From Eriocheir sinensis (lineage: Eukaryota; Arthropoda; Malacostraca; Decapoda; Varunidae), in NCBI RefSeq assembly GCF_024679095.1, contig NC_066531.1, positions 4,590,858 to 4,654,857 of the forward strand: a DNA stretch of 64,000 nucleotides. The letters run 5' to 3'. This document shows positions 22,103-31,989 of this stretch, piece after piece. The notes beneath the pieces are model-generated. The model ran no database searches. It was not told the origin of the DNA and saw only the letters and a program-made list of their open reading frames with translations. The position numbers were made by a program, and so were the translations under genes. The stretch's first letter is position 1, and every line of letters starts with the position of its first letter.

Positions 22103-22702
22103 GCCAAAAGGCTAAAGTGATTGTTCAGGGACGAGGGCCAGATAGCCGGCAAGACGTGCTGCGGCAATAGTGACATCGGAATTCAACCAAAATAAGTTGT
22201 GATTGTATATAGAAAAATGAATATTTTGCTTTTGTTGAGTAAAATTAAGATGTTTCTGCATGCTTTCCTCAAGTATTAAGTTTCTAATGTGAAAATTAAG
22301 TGATTTATTAGATGTTAATAAAAAAAAAATAAGTAGCTATTTCGGGCAAAAACTTATAAGATATGCTAAATATTGCTATTGATTCTGAAAATATAAGTGA
22401 TTATCTCTGCATTTGGTGATGTTTGTGCATCTAGCGTAAAATCTGAGGATTTTATAGCCTTTTTAAGTTTTGTTATAATTATATAAAAAACAATTAATCG
22501 GGATTTTATTAGGGAACGACTTTGAATTTTTTGATACCGCTGCTCATGGAGACTCATATATGCCTAAGGGAGGTGCCTGTTTTAGTTTCAGGTCGCTAGC
22601 TGCTTTGGTTTTGAAAATATTTAAATTTTAAATTTTTGAAAATCGGCCCCCTGCGAATCGGCCCCGCGCCCCGTTTCCCGTCAAGAGATTGTGAAGTCTA
22701 TG

Positions 22703-23619
22703 CCTGTGCATGCTTTCCAGAAAGTTGTTGGTATGGAGGGTAACATCTTTTCTAAAACATTTGGGCCACAGTTTTATCCTGTTTTCATCAAGGTAATTTT
22801 CATTAAAGTAAGTGAGAAACTGCTGATAATTAGCTTTACTCAGATGCATCAGGAATCCCTTGCACTTTTTATGAAATTCATCCTCCTCTGGCTCATCCAT
22901 GAGTGCCCTAACCATTTGGTAAATCTCTTTCTTCTGATGGAGAGGTGCCTTGATTTTAGAACCAATATTTCTCCTGAAAGTGCGATCAGTGTGCCAACTA
23001 CAGTTCAGGTATAAAACCTGTTGAGGCACATCCCCATGCATGATCGCATTCCAAGCATTCCTAAACATGGGATCATCATCGCTCATAAAGATTTTTGCAC
23101 AGAGGGAACCCAAACGCTTTTTTACTTCACAAAGATAAACCTTAAGTATGGCTTCATTTACTGTACTGCTAATAAGAAAGGCCACAGGAAAACCCTGGTT
23201 TAGATCTGTGACAGTCATCAATGTTGTTAATTGGTAACCTTCATACTGGCTAATACAATGGGTCGAGTCCATACAAATCTGAAGCTCTTGACCACTCTCA
23301 AGTTGTTTTGAGAATACCCTTCTTTGTTCCTCTTTTATGAAACCCAGTACAAATTCTTTTTTACCTATTTCAGGATTCTCAGGGTCTATTGAATTTTGAT
23401 CCTTGAAATACAAAAGATCACCTGCCTCCCTATATTCTGTTACAATCAAACGGACACTAGTACTGTCATCTGGATGCCGTTTATGTTCTTGTTTCAGACC
23501 AAATTGTGTAACAATGTTCTTTATATCCTGGCTCTCCAATATTGCAGCTCTACTCTCTCCAGCAGATTTTCGCACTTGTTCCAGAATGTGTTCATGTGAG
23601 ACACCACGAAGAATCATGC
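22703..23619 (-). CDS. MULE transposase gene, catalytic exon
   Basis: Starts after acceptor 'gtattttccag' with phase 1 and runs 917 bp to the insertion point. It includes 'QICMDSTHCISQYEGYQL' with the first catalytic Asp (D-x-T-H), 'IFMSDDDPMF' with the second, 'LNCSWHTDRTFRRNI' (the C-x-x-H block) and 'NNFLESMHR' with the Glu at the end of the MULE domain. The DDE set is complete. The frame is open from exon start to insertion point. The protein would cut and move Mutator-like DNA or be a domesticated relative. The remainder lies at 18828-19695 beyond the inserted 3-kb element. Confidence 0.85.
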
Positions 23620-23779
23620 CTGGAAAATACAAACTTAATTAGTAATGAAACCACTACAGGCTATAAAAATAGTCTGCAACCTATGGTGCCTTCTGCCTTT
23701 GCTAGTATTTGCATGTATAAAACGTATATTAGGTTACAGTGTAGAACCATGCTTCAAAGTTGGTGTACAATTAATGTAA

Positions 23780-23970
23780 TGCAATGCTTTGAAAGCAAGT
23801 CTTATAACGGGTTCCCAACCTTACAACCATGATCCTGTGAAGGCACTTAATACCAAAGGCATCGATTTTCTTCTTCAAGTCACTATTCAGTGTCCATGTC
23901 TCACTTCCATAGAGACAGGGAGCACAAGTGATTTGAAGAGCCGAACATTTGCCTTTCTGCACAGGTATCG
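23780..23970 (-). pseudogene. LINE RT C-terminal fragment
   Basis: Minus-strand reading has 'CLYGSETWTLNSDLKKKI' and 'DAFGIKCLHRIM', the familiar 'LYGSETWTL...+I.AFE...LR+I' end of RTE/jockey-like ORF2 proteins. It lies in the intron between MULE exons 22703-23619 and 25156-25317. Confidence 0.8.
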
Positions 23971-24112
23971 ACAACGCCATGTACTCGAGCTGAAAGAGTC
24001 CGTAACACCATGTGCTATCCCAATCTGTCGCAAGACTTAATGTCATGATCCCAAATACTTGTAAATGCCACTATTGAGACATGAAGTACAATAATATTGT
24101 TGAAACTGATTC

Positions 24113-24655
24113 AATACAGCACATCTCTACTCCACGACCGATCCTTACAAACTGTCCCCTTCTTTCTGTGTTGTTACTGGCGCCTCTTCTCGTGGTAGTG
24201 AGAAATAAGGACGCCCTTCATAACTTAACACTGAATAGGCGTAAATCTTGGTAGTGGGCCCATATGAACCTCCACCACCACACTCCCTCACCTCCAATCA
24301 GTTTCTCTCGTATCTTCACTACTAAGATTTAGTCAAATTTTTCGTGCATATCAGCCAGATACTCATCTGGCAGCAACATTTACAGACTATTTGTTTGAGA
24401 CTTCGAGTACTGGGTAAAGGTTCCATTGTTAACTTACGAGCTAGGGCGAGGAAGCTCAGCGGGCAGTCAGGCTCCAGCCGTCCACCTGTAAACACACTCT
24501 CAAGTATACCCATGGAACGCCCTCTTCGTGTATCATTCTCCTGGACTTACGTAAGTTACAACAGTGGCGACGAGGATCACATGCATGCTACCATGCCGCT
24601 GTTTGGCCACATTGGAGAGTTTGACGAGTCTGACAAGTCTGAATTAGTCCTCTAA
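24113..24655 (+). mobile_element. Gypsy-like LTR end, primer-binding site and gag start
   Basis: TGGCGACGAGGATC at about 24566-24579 looks like the primer-binding site seen just after the 5' LTR of several arthropod gypsy elements. It is followed by a short frame with 'MPLFGHIGEFDESD', like the opening of their Gag proteins, which stops at 24655. The preceding 400 bp may be the LTR, but its 5' border was not found. It lies in the MULE intron. Confidence 0.4.
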
Positions 24656-24789
24656 AAATCAATCAACGATCTTCACTGAGCAGTGAACGATCACCATTGA
24701 GTGATAATTGCACTGAGCAACATGCACCTTAACCCATATACAGGCATATATATACTCATTCTGTCAAAAGGCAGTGGGACTATTAATAC

Positions 24790-24940
24790 AAGAAAGAATA
24801 CAAATCAGTATTACAAGAATAAAGATAATGCACTTCAACCTTACTATCACCATTACAGAATACAAATAAGAATACAAATCAGTATTACAAGAATAAAGTT
24901 AATGCATAACCTTACTATCACCATTACAGTTTGTCAAGCA
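24790..24940. repeat. Tandem duplication, about 75 bp
   Basis: The segment ATACAAATCAGTATTACAAG plus 'aataaag' and CCTTACTATCACCATTACAG recurs once with small differences. Nothing else was recognised in 24656-25155. Confidence 0.8.
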
Positions 24941-25155
24941 TAAAAAAAGAACTTCAAACTTACGCAGTGAAGATGCACCAAACATAGATGCAGCTAGAAC
25001 AAAAGGGGCAAATTATTTAAGTAATGGTAAGTTAAATTATTCATGTACAGTGAAAGCCCTTGTATATGCTGTAATATTATGCAATTGGGATAACGGATAA
25101 GTGAATTTATACCACTGCAACTTCCAGGAACAAAGATGTACACTTCTTACTGTAC

Positions 25156-25317
25156 CTGCAATTTTATCCTTCACGCTGGCAGGAAGAGTCATGTGGACAA
25201 GGCTGTGGAAGTTTATATCATGCTCATGATGCTCCACGTAGTAGGTGACCTGGTCACATCCATTCTGCCTCACTGCCTCAATAGATGATGTGCAGTAGTA
25301 TCCCATTTTACTGGTAC
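25156..25317 (-). CDS. MULE transposase gene, upstream exon
   Basis: A 162-bp exon with acceptor 'tattttgtacag' and donor GTACAG at 25155. It encodes 'MGYYCTSSIEAVRQNGCDQV' followed by a His-rich 'YYVEHHEHDINFHSLVHMTL', typical of the segment after the FAR1/FLYWCH-type finger in MULE transposases ('H.H...L.HL.L'). Both borders are phase 1 and match the neighbouring exons. Confidence 0.65.
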
Positions 25318-25873
25318 CTGTACAAAATATAAATAAACATACAAATTTAGTTCCACAGGTTTATAATTCAGTATATACACTGCGCTTCTCCTTTCTGGAA
25401 AGTGTATTGGTTAATAACTGAACAGACCCACCAATTCTAAATTTTTCCCTGCCTTAGATGACTTAAGCTAACTAACTATGAAGACGTCCCGTCAGCTGCC
25501 GCCATACCAGATTGTCCCTAACAGACAAAACCTGGTGCCATCTATGCAGGTAATATGCCTCAATAGATGGGCAAGCACCTTGCCTGCCACACTCAACAGC
25601 GTAATATCACAGTAAATGCTGCAGTCCTGGCCGTCCCCTTTGCCTTACCAGATAGGGACGACTGGTCCCCTTTTCCAGTCAGGAAGAACAGTACCACTCT
25701 GCCATACGGTAGTCAGGACAGTATGCAACTGCTACATTGCTAACTTACAACTGGAATATTATTCTTAATGACAATGTATAAAACCAAAATTAAACGTGGA
25801 CTTGCATCTTCAACATCCTATACCCAAGCCCTAAATTAAATATGGAAATTTCTTGCAAAGTGTTATAGCTCAC

Positions 25874-26041
25874 CTTGGCTTTTTTCAGCACGCTTGTGGG
25901 TACTCTTTGATGATTTCTGCACACCTGATCTTCGGCAATAGTATATGGTTTTGGTGCTGTCAACTGATTTCTTGTTACCCGTATGAGACGTATAATTTAC
26001 TCCAACCTCCATTTCCAGTGCATCTTTCCATGCCATAAACT
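25874..26041 (-). CDS. MULE transposase gene, FLYWCH/FAR1-like exon
   Basis: A 168-bp exon bounded by acceptor 'atctatacag' and donor GTGAGC. It encodes 'EFMAWKDALEMEVGVNYTSH' and 'TIYYCRRSGVQKSS', the F..W...E...Y.C.RSG pattern of zinc-finger-like N-termini of MULE proteins. It ends with one base of a codon, completed by the next exon's first two bases. An earlier exon carrying the start may exist; an internal ATG at 'MAWKD' is the alternative. Confidence 0.6.
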
Positions 26042-26189
26042 CTGTATAGATATTGTTTATAAGTAAAATACAAACAATCAACCAAATGCATAATTATTGT
26101 AATATGTCCCATATCTTATGGCAGAGCAGGCTTATTCGCACATTGGCTGATTCAGACCATTTAGTGGCCTATTTGACACTTGTCCCCAA

Positions 26190-26310
26190 AACATAACCTA
26201 ATATAACCAAACCAAAAGCTAACCTGATACAACCTAACATTATAACCTACCATAAGTTACCTAGCAGAATGTAACCTAACCTGATATAACCTAACCTAAT
26301 AGTACAAGTT
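26190..26310. repeat. Degenerate CCTAA-type repeats
   Basis: Loose repeats of TAACCTAA/AACCTGATA, the complement of TTAGG. They are far less regular than the 20461-20786 array. Confidence 0.7.
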
Positions 26311-26335
26311 AACATAATATTTTAACATAAGTCCA

Positions 26336-26840
26336 CTAATATCCAAGAAAACTATACCTACCTCCCAACACCAGCCTATAACCACCGCTAACCGCTGCTC
26401 TGTTTCAGGTTTACCAAAATAAAAGTGTATTTTCTAGTAGTGAGCTTATTTGTCTTGTCACAGAATAAGAGTTATGTAAAATAATACTGTAGGTAAGTAT
26501 ACCGCTCAATACCAATATTTGTGCTAGTATTTGATGGCCAGATGTGCAACTATTTTAACATTTACCAACATAATTAAGCTTTTTTTTTTTCGGCCGATTT
26601 TGTTTGAACATACTACAGAGACGAGAAAAAAAAAAAACTTGCACAGTATGTCTTGCTTTCAAGTCACTCCGGCCCACAGTTTTTCCAGCCGCAGGTCACT
26701 CCGGCCTCCCCAACTCTTCCCCCCCCCTGGTCACTCCGGCCTTCCCCCCTGGTCACTCCGGCCTTCCCCCCTGGTCACTCTGGCCTCCTTGTTTACTTTA
26801 TGCTTGCTCCATCTCTCCTGAAGATTTATTTACTCCAGTA

Positions 26841-26899
<59 letters not shown>

Positions 26900-27322
26900 C
26901 GTGGGTATAGGGTTATTTTGTGTTTCGATACTAAACAACCATACAACAGTGGCGTTCGAAATAAATGGTTGTTCACGTCAACACACACACACACACACAC
27001 ACATACACACACACACGTTCATATACCCGCCCACTGCTTTGGGGGGCCGGAGTTACTTGGGTCGATTGTGAAGCAGGCCGGAATCACCAGGGCCGGAAAA
27101 ACTATGGGCCGGTGTGACCAGGGCCGGAAAAACTGTGGGCCGGAGTGACTTGTTACCATGCCTACACACCCACAAACTGTTAGTATTAGACTAATAGGTA
27201 GTATTGAATTGTTACAGCACCATCTATTATAAGAGAAGTCCAGAAATATCCAAGAAAATTATACCTACCCCTTCCCCAACACCACCCTAACCCCTGCACT
27301 GTTTCAGGTTAACCAAATAATA
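26336..27322. repeat. Direct repeat pair flanking a small inverted-repeat element
   Basis: About 80 bp at 26336-26423 and 27243-27322 are similar in the same orientation (TCCAAGAAAACTATACCTAC and CTGTTTCAGGTTTACCAAA-like motifs) and bracket the element at 26660-27153. Confidence 0.7.
26660..27153. mobile_element. 494-bp MITE with GGTCACTCCGGCC subterminal repeats
   Basis: The ends are inverted copies: CAAGTCACTCCGGCCCACAG at 26660 and its complement ending at 27153, continuing through GTTTTTCC-GCC. Inside the left arm GGTCACTCCGGCCT(T/C)CCCC recurs four to five times, and the right arm has inverted GGGCCGGTGTGACCAGGGCC-like copies. The middle is CA repeats at 26842-26896 and 26981-27015. No ORF. 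The target duplication is unclear. Confidence 0.8.
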
Positions 27323-27527
27323 TGTGTGCATGTAGTATATATTTGGTGGTATTATTCGCCTTTAGGTACACCGCACCTTTATAATAAAATAGGGAGAGAG
27401 GTGGATTGAGTCGCTTTCAGAGGTTTCGCCACCTGTAGGTGGTAGTAGGTAGTAGCCAGGTAGGTAGTTTATCCAAGAACAGTAGCTACACAGTGCACAT
27501 GTGACACCGAATCGTCTATAAATCAGT

Positions 27528-27627
<100 letters not shown>

Positions 27628-28212
27628 TATATATATATAGGTATTATTGAGCAAACAGGGACGTATTAATTTTTTGACACTGACTATTTATTTCTAGGCT
27701 AAATATGATGCTTTTTCATTTCGAGATAGTTTTTTTGGGTGCAAACCACAAAAAAGTGTCTTTTTTTTTTATTTTGAAGTTAATTATGAAATGTGGTCAT
27801 TTTGCACCATCTCGAAGGTAAAAACCATCATATCTTGCCCAGAAATAAATAGTCAGTGCCAGTCCAAGCGAAGGATCATCCTGTAGGGCTGACTATACAG
27901 TATACTAACCCTGCGGGGCTGACTAACCTAACCAAACCTGACCTAACCTAACCCTGCGGGGCTGACTAACCTAACCAAACCTGACCTAACCCATGGTCTA
28001 ATAAAGTAGAGGTCAGGCCACGCGCATGTGGGCGGAGCTAAAGTGCGACGCCCTGTGTTGGCCTTATAGTGGGGGGTTTCTCCCCCCTCCCACTCCCGCC
28101 TCCTACCCCTATCGTTCTCTTATTTCAGCGGGAACTAAGTAGTTTTTATCCTTCCAAGGTTTGCTTCTCTGTATGTATGTCTGCATGTATTTCTCTCTCT
28201 CTCTCTCTTCTA

Positions 28213-28216
<4 letters not shown>

Positions 28217-28268
<52 letters not shown>

Positions 28269-28300
28269 ATATATATATATATCTATATATATATATATAT
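28217..28300. repeat. (TA)n microsatellite
   Basis: Interrupted TA/TC repeat downstream of the THAP exon donor on the minus strand. Confidence 0.95.
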
Positions 28301-28360
28301 AGATACACACACACAATATGCACACAAACATAAACACAGCTTCCTTAACTTTTGACTTAC

Positions 28361-28652
28361 CTGTGTTTGTTGGGAGCTGAAGCGTTGGTATTGCATCTGG
28401 CTTAAGCTGCTGTAGATGTCTTGGCACTGGCAATTGTAGAAGATCATATTTCAAGTTTCTTTTATAATCCGTTTCATTGAAATGCAAACTGCAAATTGTT
28501 GCATTTTTAGTATTTAGTTCTTGTCTTTTTTTACCACAAAGAGAGACCCATTTCCTTCTCGTTTCTTCATTGCGAGGAAACCTGTGCCACTTGCCAATTT
28601 TATTTGACTGTGTATTTCTACAGCCATTCACGGAACACTTGCGCACCATCAC
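28361..28652 (-). CDS. THAP zinc-finger exon
   Basis: Opens 'MMVRKCSVNGCRNTQSN' and continues 'KWHRFPRNEETRRKWVSLCG', 'ICSLHFNETDY' and 'LKPDAIPTL'. This gives the complete C2CH set of a THAP domain (C-x4-C, later C-x-x-H) with the conserved P, W, F and a final A-x-P-T. The donor GTAAGT leaves one base of a codon (phase 1), the same phase as in the THAP exon at 58935-59241. THAP domains bind DNA and occur in P-type transposases and in host regulators. Downstream exons were not found before the element's left end. A CRE-like TGACGTCA lies 85 bp upstream. Confidence 0.85.
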
Positions 28653-28736
28653 AAAACTGGGGAAATCTTGAGGTCACGGACGCTCAGGAGATACTGGGGT
28701 ACAATCGCACGTGGAACCCCGTCTCGGGCCACTGCG

Positions 28737-28744
28737 TGACGTCA
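28737..28744. promoter_or_regulatory. CRE-like palindrome upstream of THAP exon
   Basis: TGACGTCA within GCGTGACGTCACTGC, 85 bp upstream of the THAP start. The other THAP gene has the same octamer about 106 bp upstream at 59347-59354. CREB/ATF factors bind this octamer. Confidence 0.45.
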
Positions 28745-29469
28745 CTGCGCCAACCTGACTCATTTTTACCGCCCGGGTGGACTGACCTCTACTTTATTAG
28801 ACCATGACCTAACCTAACCCTGCGGGGCTGACTACGGGGGAGCATGTGTTGCTGCCGCTCCACACTTTAACCACTCCATGAGGTACCACACATTTACATA
28901 TATTACTGATGCTTTTATCGTGTAGATCTCATAATTTCCTTTATTTTGAACCATTGCACGGCATATACAACTCGACTGAATATCTTATTACCGATTTTTA
29001 AAGTTTTAAGTACCATTTCGACTTAGCCTGCAACACCGCTCGGGCGAAACTTTGAAGATAGGAAAATTATAGTTTTTAGTGGCCTGCACCCTTAAAAACT
29101 ATCTGGAAATGATGTAGCATCACATTTTGCCAAGAAATAAACAGTCAGTGTCAGAAAATTAGTACGAACCTAACCTAACCTAACCCTGCGGGGCTGACTA
29201 ACCTAACCAAACCTAACCTGACCTAACCTAACCTAACCCTGCGGGGCTGACTAACCTAGCCCTGCGGGGGCACGGCATATACAACTCGACTAAATATCTT
29301 ATTACCGATTTTTTAAGTTTTAAGTACCATTTCGACTTAGTCTGCAACACTGCATCCTTAAAAACTATCTGGAAATGATGTAGCATCACATTTTGCCTAG
29401 AAATAAACAGTCAGTGTCAGAAAATTTGCACGCCCCTGTTTCCTCAATAATAGCCATATGAACCAACCT

Positions 29470-29834
29470 TCTTCTGAAGCAAACTCATACTGGGCTGTAG
29501 TAGTTTCAATGTTATGAAACTGTTGGAGATGTTGCCTGTAGATGCTTAACCTGGAAAAGTTTACTCCACATTCCTTGCACTGAACAGCTGTAGGTTTGCT
29601 GCACTCTGTTCTCATTGAGTCATGGACTTCACTGGTGTGTCTTTCCTTGGCAAATTTAGATGAAAATGTTTTGTTACAGAGATCACATGTTTTGTTGTTA
29701 TCTGAATTTGATATCACAGGGGGCAACTTTAACCCATGGACGCATTTCAGATGTCGTTTTCTGGATGCAGAGGAAGACAATAGTTTGTCACATATCTCAC
29801 ACATGAAAGTTTGTTTGTCTTTTGTAACCTCCAT
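29470..29834 (-). CDS. Three-finger C2H2 zinc-finger exon
   Basis: From ATG at 29834: 'FMCEICDKLLSSSASRKRHL', then 'KTCDLCNKTFSSKFAKERHT' and 'VQCKECGVNFSRLSIYRQHL'. These are three C2H2 fingers with C-x2-C and H-x3/4-H spacing. The sequence reads on as 'HNIETTTAQYEFASEEG' to a possible donor AAG|GTTGGT around 29468, just before the 27643-29453 element. The promoter-like repeat lies 65-190 bp upstream. It looks like a first exon whose downstream part is lost or farther away. DNA binding is the likely role. Confidence 0.7.
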
Positions 29835-29897
29835 GACGCTTGCACTGCACTTCTCTGCGGAGGGAGCTGCTCAGCATGTAAACAAACGGCGGGAAGA

Positions 29898-30022
29898 CGA
29901 CCAAGTACTTCCAGCCAATGGGGAGAAGGTAGATCCGAAGGGGCGGGGCTTAAGTGGTAGCCAATCAGGCGGGCGGAGAATTTTCTCGATTTCGCCTCTC
30001 TCCACCCGCACCCCTTTTTATG
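29898..30022 (-). promoter_or_regulatory. Promoter-like dispersed repeat, copy 2
   Basis: Minus-strand order towards the C2H2 gene: CCATAAAAAGGGG, GATTGGCTACC, GCCCCGCCCC, CATTGGCTGG, then about 65 bp to the ATG. CCAAT boxes and a GC box are classic animal proximal-promoter elements. The unit is almost identical to 16401-16530. Confidence 0.6.
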
Positions 30023-30221
30023 GGGTGTTCTTTTTTTCTGTGTTGAGTCCACTGGTAGAGTAGAGGCGTTTCTGTAGTCTGACGGGTTGTCCGAGGATGG
30101 ACTTACTTGCCTGCCGGTATGGGACTGGGTCTGGTGATCAGTGCTTCGCCTTGAAAACAGTAAAAAATTTATCTATCTATCTATCTATGATGATGATGAT
30201 AGGTTACAGTATGAGCTACTC

Positions 30222-30223
<2 letters not shown>

Positions 30224-30297
<74 letters not shown>
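30224..30297. repeat. (TA)n microsatellite
   Basis: TA run preceded by (CTAT)n and (GAT)n. No gene was recognised in 30298-30795. Confidence 0.95.
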
Positions 30298-30301
<4 letters not shown>

Positions 30302-30801
30302 CATACTCCAACCTTGAGGGCTCTCGAAGCATCCTTCCATTAATGACTTATTGCACCACTCTTAATAAAGTTGAATATGCACTTTATCATTCTCACTGGT
30401 GGCAGAGTAAGCAACAGTGGTGAGCCACGAGTTTGCGCCACCCATGGCCATACAGGTTCCCTTGCACATTCCATAATCTTATTCACATTTGTTTTGATTT
30501 CTAAACCTTCCTATTGATTTCTGGGAGGGGTAATGGTATCTAGGATACAGATATGACAACAGAAGAGGAGTTGGTTAAGTAGAGAATGAGATATTGGCGC
30601 ATCAATAAAACCATTCTTAATCCTGCTGGTTATTGCAGTGCACTCAAAGATAAGTATATATAATACAACACAGAGAGTCAGCATTGACCTGAAGCGAGAT
30701 GGCTGCCCCTTACTTCAAGATTGTTTAAAAGTGCTGAGAGACAGCAATGGCTTCAATGAATAACCACAAACTTTACTATCTTTAAGTTGCTACCATACTT
30801 A

Positions 30802-31686
30802 GGGGTAGGTCCAATTCGGACCATCTCCAACCCGGACCATTCTGAAATACCAACTCAGACCGTCATCTCAACCAACTCGGACCATTTTGAACGACCAGCT
30901 CTGAGCATTATCTCAACCAACTCGGACCATTCTGAACGACCAACTCGGGCCGTTTTTATTATAATCTTGAACCATCGTGGACAAGTGTTTAGACACAGTG
31001 CGTCCCCGACAGGTGAGATTACAGCTTTCTGTGCAGTCAAGGAAATTAAACAGTTAAGTGTAAATTACTGAACTCTATACAAATTGTGTTCTAGGGTCCG
31101 GCGATTTCATCAAATAACCCTTTTTCATATTCTAGTCTATATTTAGTAGTACTATTCTTGAAGGCAAAGGATGCAGTACAATAAATTAAACAAAATATCA
31201 GGAAAATTTTAAAATATAACTTTTCCGGCACAACTACGCATAACCACATCTGAAAAAAACGTATGGGATAGCCCGCCAAACACTTGCCTCAAAATCGAGT
31301 ATTACTTCTTGAACTTTTAATTGTTCTCCCAGAAGGCAGTTTCTCATTACATTGCTGTGAATGTTATTGTCTTAAGGTTACGCGTGAATTTTATTGTTTC
31401 AAAGCTTTTATACTTTTGTTTTTTTAACTACTACATTTTAATTTTTAATTTCTTAACCTTGTTAAGTTATTGTAATTTTAGGTTTGTTAATAATGAATTG
31501 AAAACAAAATTCTTGGATGCGGGAGCTTTGTTGTTTTAAAGCTTTTGTTTTTACCTTTTGTTCTATTCATTGATATCTAGATCTGGTCCGAGTTGGTCCA
31601 CTATTGTGGTCCGAGTTGGTATCTTGTGGTCCGAGTTGGTGCCGGCCGGTCCAAGTAGGCAATGGTCCGAGTTGGAGGTGAACCCA
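30802..31686. mobile_element. 885-bp MITE with GGACCATT/CCAACTCGG subterminal repeats
   Basis: Flanked by ATACTTA at 30795-30801 and 31687-31693 (8 bp with one mismatch if extended). The left end, GGGGTAGGTCCAATTCGGAC, matches the complement of the right end, TGGGTTCACCTCCAACTCGG, with one indel. CCAACTCGGACCATT recurs about five times near the left end, and its complement ATGGTCCGAGTTGG four to five times near the right end. The interior has no transposase. Terminal plus subterminal repeats and a 7-8 bp duplication suggest a hAT-like non-autonomous element. It inserted next to a THAP-like exon. Confidence 0.85.
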
Positions 31687-31705
31687 ATACTTAATATACA
31701 GTTAT

Positions 31706-31939
31706 TTAGTACTCATCATTACCTCCAACGAAGTGTTTGCTACAGATAAACTTTTGGGCTTTCTTGAACGTCGGAGCCTCCACGCGAGTTGCAAGACCAC
31801 ACAGTCTCCACCACAGGTAGTGTTTGTCTGGGTAGTACTTGCTGGGTGGAAATGGTATGTAATAAACTGGGCTCTCCTGACTTGAAGAACCTGAATTCAC
31901 CCGCCCACAGCCTAAATAAGAGCACCTCTGCACAGGCAT
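31706..31939 (-). CDS. THAP-like zinc-finger exon or fragment
   Basis: Begins 'MPVQRCSYLGCGRVNSG', then 'YYIPFPPSKYYPDKHYLWWR', 'LCG' and 'FKKAQKFICSKHFVGGNDEY', ending at a stop just before the MITE's target duplication. The C-x4-C and late C-x-x-H pair with a central W-W-R-L-C resemble transposon-linked THAP proteins. Downstream coding was probably cut off by the insertion at 31687. Confidence 0.6.
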   Translation of the reverse strand: MPVQRCSYLGCGRVNSGSSSQESPVYYIPFPPSKYYPDKHYLWWRLCGLATRVEAPTFKKAQKFICSKHFVGGNDEY

Positions 31940-31989
31940 TGTCCCACAACGAAGTATGTTGTTGTTTTGGGCCGCGGCGATCTAGTCGC

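Larger units (their letters stand above)
19696..22702. mobile_element. 3,007-bp inverted-repeat element with 7-bp TSD, TTAGG array and GC-rich gene
   Basis: The left end CATAGACTTCACAACTAGTT and the complement of the right end, CATAGACTTCACAATCTCTT, both continue TTGACGGGAAA and both contain GGGGCCGATT within about 75 bp, so the ends are imperfect inverted repeats. The target duplication CCTGTGC is perfect at 19689-19695 and 22703-22709. Excision of the element and one duplication restores the MULE reading frame ('SMHR' then 'LLKYVY'). Contents in order: subterminal DNA, a TTAGG-type array, a palindrome, a GC-rich gene on the plus strand, and AT-rich DNA. No transposase of a known superfamily was recognised. 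A 7-bp duplication occurs in P, Dada and some hAT-like groups, so the superfamily stays open. Confidence 0.85.
27881..29270. repeat. Interspersed CCTAA plus GGGGCTGACTAA units
   Basis: Clusters at 27881-27992, 28801-28833 and 29167-29270 alternate AACCTAACC-type telomere-like DNA with a fixed word CCTGCGGGGCTGACTAACC, at least six times. All lie in the 27643-29453 element. Confidence 0.85.
27643..29453. mobile_element. Inverted-repeat element containing a THAP exon
   Basis: Left end TATTATTGAGCAAACAGGGA and complement of the right end TATTATTGAGGAAACAGGGG agree for about 110 bp with scattered differences (both hold TTTCTAGGC and GACACTGACT). Inner partial copies of the arms occur near 27790-27860 (inverted) and 29080-29155. 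The interior carries CCTGCGGGGCTGACTAACCT units and the THAP exon on the minus strand. P-type transposons encode THAP domains, which makes a P-like origin possible, but no catalytic domain is present. The right end abuts the C2H2 exon. Confidence 0.7.

Noticed and set aside
21289..22176. A 295-codon uninterrupted frame on the minus strand
   Set aside because: It is antisense to the GC-rich gene. Its Pro/Arg/Ser/Ala-rich composition is what antisense of GC-third-position coding looks like, and it carries no motif.
22703..23619. Exon ending at a genuine donor near 22703
   Set aside because: The border coincides with a perfect 7-bp duplication and inverted repeats, and the frame continues exactly across, so it is an insertion rather than an intron.
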